Assembly (NCBI GenBank): GCA_028023455.1
Contig: JAQFVV010006355.1
Span: 250,001 to 314,000 of the forward strand
Length of the DNA: 64,000 bases
Reading direction: 5' to 3'
From: Epiperipatus broadwayi
Taxonomy: Eukaryota > Onychophora > Udeonychophora > Euonychophora > Peripatidae
Notes under the pieces: model-generated
Seen by the model: the letters and a program-made list of their open reading frames with translations, nothing else
Told to the model about the DNA's origin: nothing
The model's database searches: none
Shown here: one piece after another, positions 47,201-59,210 of the stretch
Position numbering within the stretch: position 1 is the stretch's first letter
How the letters are laid out: every line of letters starts with the position of its first letter
Made by a program: the position numbers and the translations under genes

Positions 47201-48970
47201 TCTTGTCTAGTAATTTCACATAATATTGTTATAGAGATTCTAGAATAGATTATCTAGTGAAACCTTTATATAAGTTTTGGTATATTCATACTAAAGTTAG
47301 TGTTTTAAAATTTTTGGAGATTAGTAAACGATAAATCATTTAATCTTTATAAAATAAATATAATAAGCTTTCAGCAGTTAGGTTTTTATTTAATAATCTT
47401 AGCTAAAGTTTTATACATAGCTATTATTTTTCAACCTTTATTAATTGTAGTCTGAATTATAACAGGTTTTTTTTTATTTTCAAACATTTATTTATAATTT
47501 GGAATGTTCTGAAAAATAAACATTCCAAAAAAATTACAAATCATTTAATTAACACATGCATACAGACAACATTTAGATAATTAATTAATGAATAATTTGT
47601 CTTGCATAAAGCAAAACAGATAACAAACATAAACATTTTTATATAGAGGTTTAAGAATAGGCATATTATTATATACTCCTTCACTTAGGAAAAAAATGTT
47701 TAAATTTATTATAGCTTTAGTCTTTCTATTTTATTTTTCTAGTGGTGAGTTTCTTATCCCTATTTTTGCTTTATATAGTTACTTTCCTTTCTATTTGTTG
47801 TGAAACTTTTCATTAATGGATACCTTTTTACATAATTTTACTAACTAGAAAATAGATTATACTCTCACAAATCAATTCAAGATAAGCATCACATTAAAAA
47901 CACATTATATTGCATTAAGATATGGCAAAATTAATATTAATTAAGATTAATCCTACTTTGTGACTATGAATACTAGGTTCATAATGATTTATTTATTTGA
48001 CTAACTCTATAAGTAGGCCTGTACTTGAGCTAACTCAGAACACACAATGTGTGAAAAAAGTTATATTGGATCCATTCCTAATAGGGTATGAAAAGCTGTA
48101 CAATTTTTTTATAACATTTACTGTGAACAAAGTATATCTATATCTCAAAATTAAATAACTTAACTAAAAAACTGGCTCTCATTTGTGACAATACTTTGTA
48201 AAGAAATTTAATCAAACAACTAAAATATTAACACCATAAAATGCCATTGACATGGAATTTACAAAATTGTAAGATCCTTCCCTTATAATGGAAACCTTAA
48301 ATACATAAATGAGACATTAAAATAATAGAAATAACAAACATAAATGTTATATTAAATATAGAGCCTACTAAATCATATGATCCTTTTCTTATGATTGATG
48401 TTTTAAATATGCAATTATGAGCCCTTAAATTAACAAGTCATTAATAGGAAATTGTAATTTTGAATTTCATCCTTGTGGGATATATATATATCATAGATAA
48501 GTGATTAAAGGAATATAAATTGAGATAACTATCTTTTAATTTGTTTAAAAATATTGACTCTAAATACCAAATGAAATTGTTATCATGGAGTGTTGGTTCT
48601 ATTCTTTCATCCTCATGGTTTGATATCACTTTCTCTTTATGTTTTACCTAGGATACTTGTTAAATAAGTGAACATTATTTGCAGAATAAGGTTTTTCCAT
48701 GAAATTTCTATTATGGGTAGTCCAAGCATTTTGTGTAGGTTAGCTATCATGGTCCATAGATAGATATGGGTGAATTTCTATACTGTGATTTGTGAATCAA
48801 GTAAATTTTTATGATTGTATCTTAAAATATCTTTATTCTCTATGACTAATTTATTAAAGTAAATTTTATCTGTAAGATACATTCCCATCAGTCTGACAGT
48901 TCTTTTTATATCTTGATTTTAATTCTCATCATCATCCTGCACAAATTTTTTCTGTAGCAAAAAATCATTT
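47201..48970. other. intronic spacer, no gene
   Basis: AT-rich. A small perfect-stem hairpin (ggaatgtt...aaacattcc) lies near 47501-47526. Nothing else is recognised. Confidence 0.5.
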
Positions 48971-48975
48971 GAGTA

Positions 48976-49610
48976 GAGCTTATAATTTATCTGATAAAGA
49001 ATATTTACTCAAGAATTAGAACTTACAAAAAATATTATATTTTCTAATAATTATAATAAAAACATCATATGTAAGGCTTTACATATCATTAATACTAAAA
49101 AAAGAGGATAAAGTCGACAATTTCTCTTTTAATAGAGTAATTTTATCTTACATTAAAGGGGTTACTGATAAAATCAGTAGAAGACTATCTTGTTTTAATA
49201 TAAAGACTACTTTTTCTACTGGCAAAAAAATTGGCGATTTTTTTTATATAAACCTAAAGACAGAATATTTTTGAAACACCCAGGAGTTTATGAAATTCCA
49301 TGTTTGTAGTGCTCAAGAAGCTATGTGGGTCATTCTAATAGATGAATAAATGTCAGAATTAAGGAACATAGAGATGCTTTTAATCAAAAAATTAGCACAT
49401 CAGTTTTTACTTCCCATATTTTAGAAAGTGGTCATAAACCTGATTTTGACAATACAAAAATACTTGCTAATTTGGAAAGATATGATTTAAGAACCATGAG
49501 AGAGTCAATTGAAATATTAAAGAGACCTACTGGTTTAAATAGCGCTGATGAAGCATAACGTATTCCAGCTATGTGGAAACCTATCATTTTATCTAATATT
49601 AATTTGAAAT
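48976..49610 (+). pseudogene. Penelope-like RT tail and GIY-YIG endonuclease
   Basis: Translation in shifting frames gives RAYNLSDKEYLL (end of the RT region), VILSYIKGVTDKISRRLSC and then FNIKTTFSTGKKIGDFF (RT-endonuclease linker). After that come HPGVYEIPCL and SRSYVGHSNR, which hold the G-I-Y..Y-I/V-G motif pair as GVY and YVG, then VRIKEHRDA, and a C-terminus ending AMWKPII. Penelope-like elements encode exactly this RT plus GIY-YIG order. Stops and frameshifts show it is dead. It is a different subfamily from the 18-kb copy, judging by the C-terminal motif. Confidence 0.8.
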
Positions 49611-49758
49611 TAATAGGTAAAAAAACTGAGGGAAATAAATCTTTTTGATAAACCTCATATTGTGAATGCTGAACAACTTCAAGTTAAATCTCACTTCTCA
49701 TCTCACACTGAGTCACGTTATTCTTTGAGATCTAATGATTGTTCTTTGAAAAGTTAAT

Positions 49759-49796
49759 CTTGATAATGGCGGTTGCTAGTCCATCGAAATATCGGA
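49759..49796 (+). ncRNA. hammerhead-like ribozyme core, degenerate
   Basis: About 150 bp after the Penelope-like coding remnant, cttgataatgg (like the CUGAUGA core) is followed by a short TGG/CCA stem with a loop and then tccatcgaaatatcgg, holding the GAAA core box. Penelope-like elements are known to carry hammerhead motifs in their terminal repeats. The first core box is altered and the outer stems are unclear, so activity is not expected. Confidence 0.3.
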
Positions 49797-51447
49797 TTGT
49801 AATGCAAAATAATACACAGTTCATACCCAAAAATATTTATATATATACTACTAGCCTGTTCTATGTGGAAATGCACTCACCAAAGTAACTTGCAATACAT
49901 ATATGTTTTACTTCCACATAAAATACAAGATAATAGTATTTTATAACTATATAATATATAAACTTTGAAGTGAATAAATTTCTAATGATATTTCAGTATT
50001 TGTGTGCTACTACTCTTAATAAATTGCAAGTAAATATTTTCTAATATAATGCTTCTTATTAAAAGTACTTATTAAATATAAACTGATTTGTGTTTAAACT
50101 AAGGTTAGAAATTTTAAAAATAATGTTGACTAATGATTTATCTCAGGGTTATAAATCAATTGCAATTATTTTAATAAAATAAAAATAATAAATGTATGGA
50201 AGCAAAGTTTACTCACTTAGTTTAGGACATGATAATATAAAAAAGAATTTTATGTACATCATCTTACCTTATTTCTTTGTTTTTCAGATAGCAACAGTAA
50301 TAGTAATGATGTATTTAATCCACATAGATTTAAATGTAATCTAACATCCTAAATATAACCATTATTTTATAAATATGCAGAGACAATGTTTCTTTAATAA
50401 TAACAATAGCTTTATTATACAATAGAAATAAATTATAACCATATAATAACACATGTAATTAATAAGAAAATTGTATAAAATATCAATAAAATATTAATTT
50501 TTATTCTCTATGTTTAATTGAAGCTTGGGATATGAACGTGAACAGTCTGTTGGAGTAGATTGCATATTATTTAAAACAAATTCTCAATTTAAATACTGGA
50601 GGATAAAAAATAATCAGAATAATAAATGTTTTATGCTGTCCTTAATTAGTTTGTTTCAATAACTAATCAATCTCACATAATAACTTTGGAGAAGTTTTCC
50701 CCTCTGAACGATATTTAAAACATATGACTTATTTATTATATCTTAAGATCTTTTACTGGATTTATTTAAAGACTTATTCATTAGGAGTAAAACTTTACTA
50801 ACAAAAATATAATTTGTATCATTAAGATGTTTTATTGCATATTCTAGCATTTAAAAAATTAATACAAACTTATAAAAGCTATACATAAAATATTCCTTAC
50901 AGACCCATTTTATGTAAATGAGATATTTATTTATATAGCTGATGTATATAAATTATAATAAAATAAAGATCAGCATTTTATCTAAATAAGGATGATTAAC
51001 TCCTTATAAATTTGAGGTTGAAACTTAAGAACCTATAAAACATGCAAGAAATTTAATATAACAAATTTTATACAAGTTTATAAGTTTTTTATTTTAATAC
51101 AACATAGTTCTAATGTAAATCATACATTTAATTATATCCAATATCATAAATAATAAAATTAATAAAACTTGTCTGTACATTTATATAATATCTGGAGAAC
51201 TTTATATTTCTTTATTACCCTCATAATAATAAATTAAATAAAAAATTATAATAAAGTTCACTAGATCATCCATCAGTTTGTACTCCAATGGTTATGAAGT
51301 AATCTTATTTATGATAGATAAAAATATGAAGGAGTAGATTAACTATTTAAATCTTGGTTTCCAAATTCTTGGAATAAAAACTATTTATTTACTGGTTCAT
51401 TTTGAGAATTTAAAATCCAATGTTTTTCTTTTCAATTGAACAACATG
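49797..51447. other. intronic spacer, no gene
   Basis: AT-rich, nothing recognised. Confidence 0.5.
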
Positions 51448-51650
51448 ACCATCCTGTTCACATGATTAAATCGTTTTTTCATAAGAAATCATTCTTGGCT
51501 ACTTGCCAATAAAACAATACTTGCCAATAAAACAATAAATAAATCTACAGTTAATTTAAAAGTATATTTAAATAAATAGTTATCAATTCTTTCAATTAAT
51601 ATTTTTAAATTCAACAGTTGAATTTCTTTTTAAATTATAGTTTAATAAAA
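51448..51650 (+). repeat. direct repeat A, left copy
   Basis: Shares ccatcctgttcacatgatta, aagaaatcattcttggcta and ttaaattcaacagttgaat, in order, with 53468-53640. This copy has an extra duplicated aaaacaatacttgccaat. The family is not identified. Confidence 0.75.
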
Positions 51651-53089
51651 TCAGTTTTTATTTATAGGAAATGTATATAATGTCCTTAAATAATAACAAT
51701 GATAATAACATTTTAAGCATATCAATAACATTACACTTCTGAAATAATAAAATTTCTTTTCTTTACATTTTATTATTCTACACAAATATGTTTCATAGGA
51801 ATATACTATTTCAATATATATATATATATGGTAATTTTATAATTAAAATAAAAAATTTAAATAAAAAAATCCTTTGTGGAATATTATATAGAAATCGCTA
51901 ATAATCTGGAGAATAACTTATGATTAGTATGATATAGGTGTAGGAAATTTCTCCATAGAACTGGACTGTTGACATTTAAGTCTCAATCATTTTTTTCAAT
52001 GATAATGTGTTCTTGAGAGCTGTTGTGATGTTTTCTAAAATAATAAAAAAAATATATGCACTTTATATATAATGGATGAGAGTCACAAAAATATAATCTC
52101 TATAAAAATCTATGAAAATGAGTCAAATGTGATTAATTCAATTTTATAAGTGTTTCATTAATTTGACATAAAGAATTTTAACTTTAGATTGAATTAGGTA
52201 CACAAAAAATTTTTGAATTAATAACAATAAAAAATAAATGTATCATAAATTACCTATTATATTTTGTAAACTCAATTTAAGACTACATAAATTACTTTCT
52301 CTTGGTTCAACATGCTTGTGAAATAATTATTATTTTAACACAGGGTAAGACAAACATCCTTTAAAGTAGTGTACATTGAATTTCACATCTTTCAATAAAA
52401 TCAGTTATATAATTAATTTGAGATATTCTGTCATTATATCATTTTTTAATTTTTGTTTTAAGTAGAGGGATTTAAACTTCTGATTTTCAGTCTATATTCG
52501 TCCTCATTCCTTTAGTAAACAGATTGAGAAATATCATCGATATTAATCCATGCATGTCACTAGCAGAAATAAAATATTAAAAAGCTTCTCATTTTTCCAA
52601 TTTAGGAAGCTATCTATTATATTAAAAAACACAATAATAAAACAAAATATTAGAACTATTATTAAATAAGATGACAAACAAAAAATAGAAGCCCTGTATC
52701 AAAAGACAATAACTTATATAAGTGGTTCTAATTCAAGTCAGATATAATAACATGAAGATAAGATGTAATATTAGTGATGATGATTAGACTGTTAAAATTG
52801 AGAGAAAAGAATAAAAAACACCATTGGAAAATAGATTCGAATTAGAAATAAAACAAAATGAAAAAGACTAATAGATTTATATAAATTCAATTATCTTCTC
52901 CTGCAATAAAAATGTAGATTATATGTGCGATCAGCACTGAATGATTATAAAAATACATTGATTAAATGCCCTGGAGAAAATTATAAAATATAATAAATTA
53001 TTACTCTTTAATTTTGAATGAGATTTAAAAAAAAATATAAGTATGTTAAACTTTCTAGATATAGCCTATTGAATATATATATATGTAAC
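51651..53089. other. spacer between direct repeats
   Basis: AT-rich with no recognised gene, apart from TA microsatellites at about 51814-51830. Confidence 0.5.
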
Positions 53090-53440
53090 CTTTTATAATT
53101 GTGTTGTATTTGGTGTCGTTTACAACTTTCGGATCCCACAGAGAAATCTTCCATATTTTGCATATTTAACTCTGATGATTTACAAATATTTGTAGATGAT
53201 GTCAATGTTGTGTTTTTGTTGTAATCATTTTCAACTATCTGTGATTGAGAAATGAGACTGGATCGAGTTGTAAACCTGGCAAATTACGAAAACTGTTGTG
53301 CTCTCTTTTTCTCTTATGCTTTTTTTCTGATTTGAAACCCTCTGAAGTATCAATACTAGATAACTTCGAACTAATCTGAACATTACTAGCTGATTCTTTT
53401 TGAAATATATCAAAAATATTACCCGTTTCCGACAATCTAC
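53090..53440 (-). pseudogene. coding-like segment, unrecognised
   Basis: On the minus strand the frame to 53235 reads LSETGNIFDIFQKESASNVQ, then SEGFKSEKKHKRKREHNSF and NLPGLQLDPVSFLNHR, then stops. A second frame continues with CKSSELNMQNMEDFSVGSES and CKRHQIQHNYK. Composition is polar and charged, unlike random AT-rich open frames here, which are Ile/Phe/Tyr-rich. It ends about 30 bp before the right copy of the direct repeat. It could be a broken retroposed gene, part of an unknown mobile element, or an exon of a minus-strand gene. I do not recognise the protein. Confidence 0.4.
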
Positions 53441-53467
53441 TTCGGTTATGATATTAGAGTCTATGCC

Positions 53468-53640
53468 ATCCTGTTCACATGATTAAAGTTTTTTTGATAA
53501 GAAATCATTCTTGGCTATTTGCCAATAGAACAATAAATAAATCTAAAGTTAATTTAAAATTATATTTAAATAAATAATCAATTCTTTCAATTAATATATT
53601 TAAATTCAACAGTTGAATCTCATTTTAAATTATTGCTTTT
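53468..53640 (+). repeat. direct repeat A, right copy
   Basis: Same orientation as 51448-51650 with a single-copy form of the segment that is duplicated there. The two copies bracket about 1.8 kb that includes the unrecognised coding-like segment, which suggests LTR-like or recombination-derived repeats. Confidence 0.75.
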
Positions 53641-55090
53641 AGTTAGATAAAATATGGAAGGGAATGAAATAAAAGAAAATCTACAAAACATATGAGTAAA
53701 TTGAAACAAATAGTAAATTAAAATGACTGTAATGCAATATAATAATAATTGCTAAAGAAAAAGAAGAAAGAAAAAAAATTAATATTTAAGCAATCTGAAA
53801 GAAAATAGACAAAAAAGACAAGGAGCAATTTTATAACAATTTTTTCAAAAACATTTAATACAGAAATATACTCAGAAAACCAGAGCTTAATTTTTTAGAA
53901 AATTCATAATTTTAAAAATAAAATTCAGTCATGAGTAAAATCATTGAAAAATGTGATTAGACAGATTATAACCAACATAACACACAAGCAGATATGGAAA
54001 GAATATGAAGAAGAGCTACATTAGAGAGGTTTTTTCATATTTTTTTTGATTAGATATCTTATATCAAAAAATTTCAGTAATAGATGAGATCAAATTAACC
54101 TTAAGATCATTTCCAAAAGTTAAGGTCATTAAAATTGATATTTCATCAGTCTTTTTTTTATATATAAAACTGGAAAAAAAAATCAATAAAAGTACTAATC
54201 AAGTTATAATTAATGTGAAAAATTATTCAATTATATTTCCTATTTCAAAGAAAGAACTTTGACAGAGTGTGCCAGCTATTGTATATATCTCTTATACTAC
54301 ATGTTAAAAATATTATGAAAATCATACAGCATATATATTAAAAGAACTTCCAGATACATGCAAGATAAACTGATTTCAAGAAAGGTCAAAAAACTAGAAA
54401 CATTATTTTTGATATATATATATATTGAATAATTGCAAAGGCAGAAAATATCAAAAAATGTTTATATGAATTTTAAAAATTACAATGAGACTTTTGATTC
54501 AAAATCAATCATGCTAAATTATGAAATATTTTTAGAAAAATGGTAACATTTCATTTTTTAATAATAAAATGTAATCTCTCTATGGAACTAGAAGCAGTAG
54601 TTAAATTGGATATAGGAAAACTGACAGGTTTAATATTAGACAAGGGATATTACCATTATTAACATTACTACTTAACTAATATATTGAATATGTAATGAAA
54701 TAATTCTTATTGGACAAAGTCAAATGTGAATTAAATATTGATAATAAATATTACCTACCTTAGGTATATTTTTTTAATATTATATTGTTTACAATGATTA
54801 TTTATATATTCAAATTATAATTATATAAAAATTAGCTAATAAACTTATGAATAAATAATATATAGTACAAATGCAGTTTTCTATTTAATTTACAACAAAT
54901 CACACATTTCACATTTATATAATAATAAAAATATTTTTCTAAAAAATATGTTTTAATATTAGCTTATTAAACATGCATTAGTGTGTAATATCATTTAGTT
55001 ATAGTTTTCTTTATTTATGCATTTTAATTAATAATTAATATTCAATAAGTTATATATATATAATAAATAATAATTTACTGCTAAATATTT
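53641..55090. other. intronic spacer, no gene
   Basis: AT-rich, nothing recognised. Confidence 0.5.
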
Positions 55091-55094
55091 AGAT

Positions 55095-55552
55095 ATAATG
55101 TCAGCAGATTTGTCTACAATGCTTTTTCTAGAAGGCATGGATATATTTAATCAATCAAAATTTATTGCTAAATATTTTATGCTATATCTTATCAATGATG
55201 ATATAAATTCTAATGTTATGTAACAAATAATAATTTCCAATGCTAAATATTTAAATGCAATATTTTTGAGACTTTATTTTTAAATATAACTGAATAGTCC
55301 TCCAACTTCAGCAATTCACAATGCATTTTAAAGTTAAAATTACACCTTTAATTTTGTCTTGTTTCATATATCAGGAGGATTGTCTACAATACTTTTAAAA
55401 GACAAATTTATTTAATCAATGAGAAAATTCTGCTAGATAAAAGTATTGTAGATAATTTTTCTGATATATGGAGGACAAAGTTAAATTGATATTTTAACTT
55501 TAAAATGTATTTGATTTGCTAAAGCTAAAGGGCTATTCAATTATATTTAAAA
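55095..55552. mobile_element. foldback element with an extra half copy
   Basis: The arms at 55275-55400 and 55435-55552 are inverted: gtctacaatacttttaaaag against tagataaaagtattgtagat, tttaaagttaaaat against attttaactttaaa, and ctgaatagtcctcc against gggctattcaat. An additional inner-arm copy, tgtctacaatgctttttcta, lies at 55112. There is no coding content. The element sits about 200 bp upstream of exon C. Confidence 0.65.
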
Positions 55553-55760
55553 TTTGCACTTTTCTAATTTTTTTTGAACCATTAAGAAAGGTCTTCAACT
55601 CTTAGTAGCCTATTTAAAAGTTATTTTATCTTTTGAAATCTTGAGATATATTAAATCTTTAATGTATGTATATATATGAAAAGATGTCCTATTCTCTGTT
55701 TTTAATTATTAATTAAATATAATTGGATTAATTATACTTTAATATATATGATATTACCAG

Positions 55761-55849
55761 ATAATGCCTTATGCTGTCATAAACATTTTGGGACAATTTC
55801 ATGGTATTCCTGGCTTATTTTTAGTTGGAACATTTAGTGCAAGTTTAAG
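55761..55849 (+). CDS. SLC5 sodium-coupled transporter, internal exon C
   Basis: An 89-bp exon beginning in phase 0 after exon B and ending two bases into a codon. The translation, IMPYAVINILGQFHGIPGLF and then LVGTFSASLR/S, is the strongly conserved SLC5 stretch M-P-Y/F-x-V-x-x-x-L-x-x-x-P-G-x-P-G-L-F-x-x-x-x-x-S/A-x-x-L-S. It joins exon B's ADQ to give ADQ-IMPY, matching the family's D-Q-L-M-P. The acceptor is gatattaccag, with a weak polypyrimidine tract; the donor is gtatac. It lies downstream of the 39-kb intron. Confidence 0.93.
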
Positions 55850-55997
55850 GTATACATAAATAAAACAATATTTTAAATTTCTGTTATTAATACTTTTATT
55901 AATTAAAAAGTAGATTTTATGATTAAAAACATAAGATTATTTATTTTTTATGTTTTAAATCAACAAATTGATAACTAAAACTGATTTTGCATTGCAG
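55850..55997 (+). other. short SLC5 intron 3 (148 bp)
   Basis: Begins gtatac and ends tgcattgcag, AT-rich, phase 2. It is the only short intron of the gene in the window. Confidence 0.85.
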
Positions 55998-56113
55998 TAC
56001 TATTTCTTCTGGAATAAATTGTGTTGCAGCTGTTTTGGTACAAGATATAATAAGATCTCATTTTAAAAAATCGTTAAATGATCAGCAATCAACAAAAATC
56101 CTTAAAATAATAT
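55998..56113 (+). CDS. SLC5 sodium-coupled transporter, internal exon D
   Basis: A 116-bp exon. Its first base completes the Ser codon from exon C, giving STISSGINCVAAVLVQDIIR and then SHFKKSLNDQQSTKILKII, and it ends one base into the next codon at a strong gtaagt donor. The S-T-x-S-S-x-I/L-N-x-x-A-A-V...D-I/Y-x-R/K-P/x segment is the family's Na+-site helix and following cytoplasmic loop; the Ser/Thr pair that coordinates Na+ in this fold is present. The continuation (next helix) was not found before the window end. Confidence 0.93.
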
Positions 56114-56115
56114 GT

Positions 56116-57054
56116 AAGTTTATTTATATTGCACCATAAATCATTTAATAATTTGTAATATAGATGATAAATTAGCCTGGTCAACAAACCTGAATTTTAC
56201 CATAAACCAAACTGTAAGTTATATATGAAAGTGAAAGATAATAATATCCATAGACTAGTACTCAGAAATAAGAATATTCTTTTATCAACATTCGAAAATA
56301 AGAATATTGTTTTAACAACACTTACACCCTACTTTTAACACATTTACAATTATTGCAATGGTACTCATATAACCAATCTAGATTAATTTCAGATTTTTTT
56401 TATCCTCTTGCTAAGAATGGCTAGTTGAATTGGTTATAAGATATCTATCTTAAAACATTAAAGTCACTATTTTTATACTCAAACTGAGGTCATAATTATA
56501 ATAGGAAAAAATGCTAATTATTATATCAAAAGACCCTTTGAGAATATGGTCATTTTAAACCATTATTTATCCACTGCAGAATGAGTCTTTTCATATTTAT
56601 TCCAGTTTTTGCAATCTCTAATATCTCTTCTTGACAACACACCAGAAAACTTTTTTTATTTTAATTTAAAACTTGAACTGACTCTTATTATCATCTCTTC
56701 TAGTAATATGTCAAAACATCTTCATTTCAGTCTCTTAATTTTTTCAATGATGTTAACTATTCTCTTATTCACGCATTTTAATTTTGATTTATTATTTCTA
56801 ATAATCTCTTCTTATTTTATTGAACAATATAAAACTGATAAAATATGTCTATTAAAAATTTTTCAAACACAGAGAAATATTTCCTTTTAATATTAAGATA
56901 TTTCTACCAAAAGCACTTCATTCAAGTTTAATTTTATGATTAATTTAAACCTATGTTTTTATTTATATTAATAATTTGACCAAAATATTTGTAATACAAT
57001 TTTCTTCTTCCTCCTTTCCTTATATATTGATTTCTATATTTACATATCATACCA
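56116..57054. other. next SLC5 intron, no gene
   Basis: AT-rich. The next SLC5 exon, which should begin with two bases completing a T-initial codon followed by a hydrophobic helix, was not found in this or later stretches. Confidence 0.55.
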
Positions 57055-57192
57055 CATCCAATCTTCTTATACACTTAACAATCGATTTTCATACAATTAT
57101 AAAGATCTCTGTTGATGACTGCAGGACATTTGAAACAGTAAGAGTAAAGTTTTGGTATAAAAAATAGCATTAAGTGTATAAGAAGATTGGAA
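57055..57192. repeat. short inverted repeat at the LINE fragment end
   Basis: ccaatcttcttatacactta (57058-57077) recurs inverted as taagtgtataagaagattgg (57172-57191). It encloses about 95 bp that in minus orientation still reads as protein-like LINE sequence. It may reflect a twin-priming or foldback event at the end of the LINE insertion. Confidence 0.55.
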
Positions 57193-57830
57193 ATGATATG
57201 ATTTGCAAAATATTTGTAGTTATTAATTTCTTTTAATTCATTATTATCAATCTTAAATTTCTCTTCTGACAAAATACATTGAATATCACTTTAATCTTTT
57301 TTAGCATTTATGTTTAGATTTATTTCCTTGCTTTCATCTGGTTCATTTCCTGAAGTTCTCAAGCATTAGTTGCAAAATCAGCTACATCATCTGCAAAATC
57401 TAGATAACTTAAATAATATCCATTTATTTCTATTTTCTTACCTTCCTATTGTAATCCATTTAATAGATCTTGAAAGGGTATTGTAAAAAGTTTTAGCAAT
57501 ATGGAATGACCCTGTTAACAATAGATTCTTTATACTGCTATTCTTCTCTCTATGACCATCTAATTTAACTATTTCTTTTTTATTTTGATATTTTTCAGAA
57601 TATGCCAATATCCCATGTTTACTGATGATCTAATGCTTTAATCACTGAATAAATGCTTATAGAATCAAATATCTTTTCATAATCTATAAATCCAAAGCAC
57701 AATGACAATTCATATTAATTGATAATTTCTGTAAATTTTTTCAATTCTTGGATGTGATTTACTAAAATAAAGAGCATCCTAATAGCTCTAACAACCTTTA
57801 TCAATAAATGACACAAGAAAAAGCATTTAA
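57075..57830 (-). pseudogene. RTE-like LINE reverse transcriptase fragment
   Basis: On the minus strand, FGFIDYEKIFDSI (57720-57660) matches RT block A of RTE-type LINEs, F-x-D-Y/F-x-K-A-F-D-S-I. Further on, IPFQDLLNGLQ and then IEINGYYLSYLDFADDVADF hold the catalytic F-A-D-D. After that, KIDNNELKEINNYKYFANHI fits the thumb segment, Y-K-Y-L-G-x-x-I. Stops and frameshifts are frequent. Clade assignment rests on the I-N-G-x-Y-L-x-x-L-x-F-A-D-D pattern. Confidence 0.75.
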
Positions 57831-58255
57831 AATCTCTATCTAAAAATTATCCCCAGCCTCAGACCAGTTTCTAGCTATTGGATTTCCTCAACAAGGCATT
57901 AGGATATTTCAGACACTAGATCCAAATTACCAACTCAGTAATAGCACTTGCCTGATAATTATTTTTTAAGTAAATAATCTGAGATTATCAGACACCTATA
58001 TGTCTTCAAATCCAACTATCTAACTTAAATAGCTATATGGAGCTGAGAAATCTTCTGCCATATCATACATTAATAGCCTTAGCAATATAATATCACTTAA
58101 GACAAAAGCAAAACTATAATAGTAAATAAAATAGTTATAAATCACATGAATTAATTTGATAAGCTTGCAATTATAAACTAAAATAAAGAATGTAGTTATA
58201 GCTCTAACAAGCTTTATCTATAAATGCCTCAAGAGAAAGCATTTAAAATATTTAT
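57785..58255. repeat. 65-bp direct repeats flanking ~345 bp
   Basis: tagctctaacaacctttatc...aagcatttaaaat (57782-57831) recurs as tagctctaacaagctttatc...aagcatttaaaat (58198-58249). The first copy overlaps the outer end of the RTE-like fragment. The enclosed 345 bp is GC-richer than its surroundings and unrecognised. Confidence 0.6.
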
Positions 58256-59210
58256 GGTAATTTTTATTTTGATGTCTAAAGTTATCTCTTACTCTTTGAT
58301 TTGAGTTATGTTTATCTTCACAGTTTTATTGCTTCAGCATAACTTTAAGATGTAAATTTCTTCTCTGGTTTTTTTTCCTTTAAAAAAAACAACAACTTAT
58401 AGTTTATCTTAACTTCATAGTTAAATATTCTGGTTTAGTCAAGCTTAGAATCCATACTTTGTTTTATTTTATCTTACTGTCATTTAATACTATATTAGTT
58501 TATAGTTCAGGTTCTCATTCTCCATCATCAACATTGTTCTCATATTTCATCTGGATCTTTCTTTCTTTTATTTATTCTTCCTCATTTTATCTTAATTCAT
58601 TATCATAATTGATTCATCCTTTATTGCCTCCTATTCTATCATCATCTTAATCATTCATCACACTAACACATTTTATTTCTCTTCTCCTCATTTTTAAGCT
58701 CATTCATTTTCATTATTTAATTATTATTGTTTTCATCACCCATTTAGTCATCTACATCCTAATTCATTTGTCACCTAATTCATAATTCAAATTCCATATT
58801 CACTTCATAGACCTGATTATTAACTATTTGTTGGTTTTGCAAATATTAAATTTATCTAATAATATTTGGTTTATGGATTTTGAGGCTAGTTTAAATGATG
58901 TCGATACTAGAAGTTATTATCTTCATGGACACTTTTGTGTCCTTCCTTAGATTTACCAATTCACACTAGCCTAGTTTGGTTTTAAGAAAATAATATTTTT
59001 TATTTTAATATTATTTTTTAATAATAATAACAGCAATGTGAAAGGCTAAAACCTTTGACAAAAATGCCTTAAAAATGCTTATGTGACAGCCAATCACATA
59101 ATCCTATTATCCATATAGAGATGGTTAAAAAAGGGTTTCCATTTGGATTTCATTAAATCAAATTTCATGAGTTGACAGAGTACTTCATAGATTACAGTTC
59201 ATATGTTTTA
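58256..59210. other. spacer, T/C-rich, no gene
   Basis: A stretch at 58.5-58.8 kb is rich in ttcatt/atcatc-like words, simple-sequence in character. No gene is recognised. Confidence 0.5.

Noticed and set aside
58270-58345. Possible next SLC5 exon after a cttcacag acceptor
   Set aside because: The downstream translation does not give the expected hydrophobic helix and there is no good donor.
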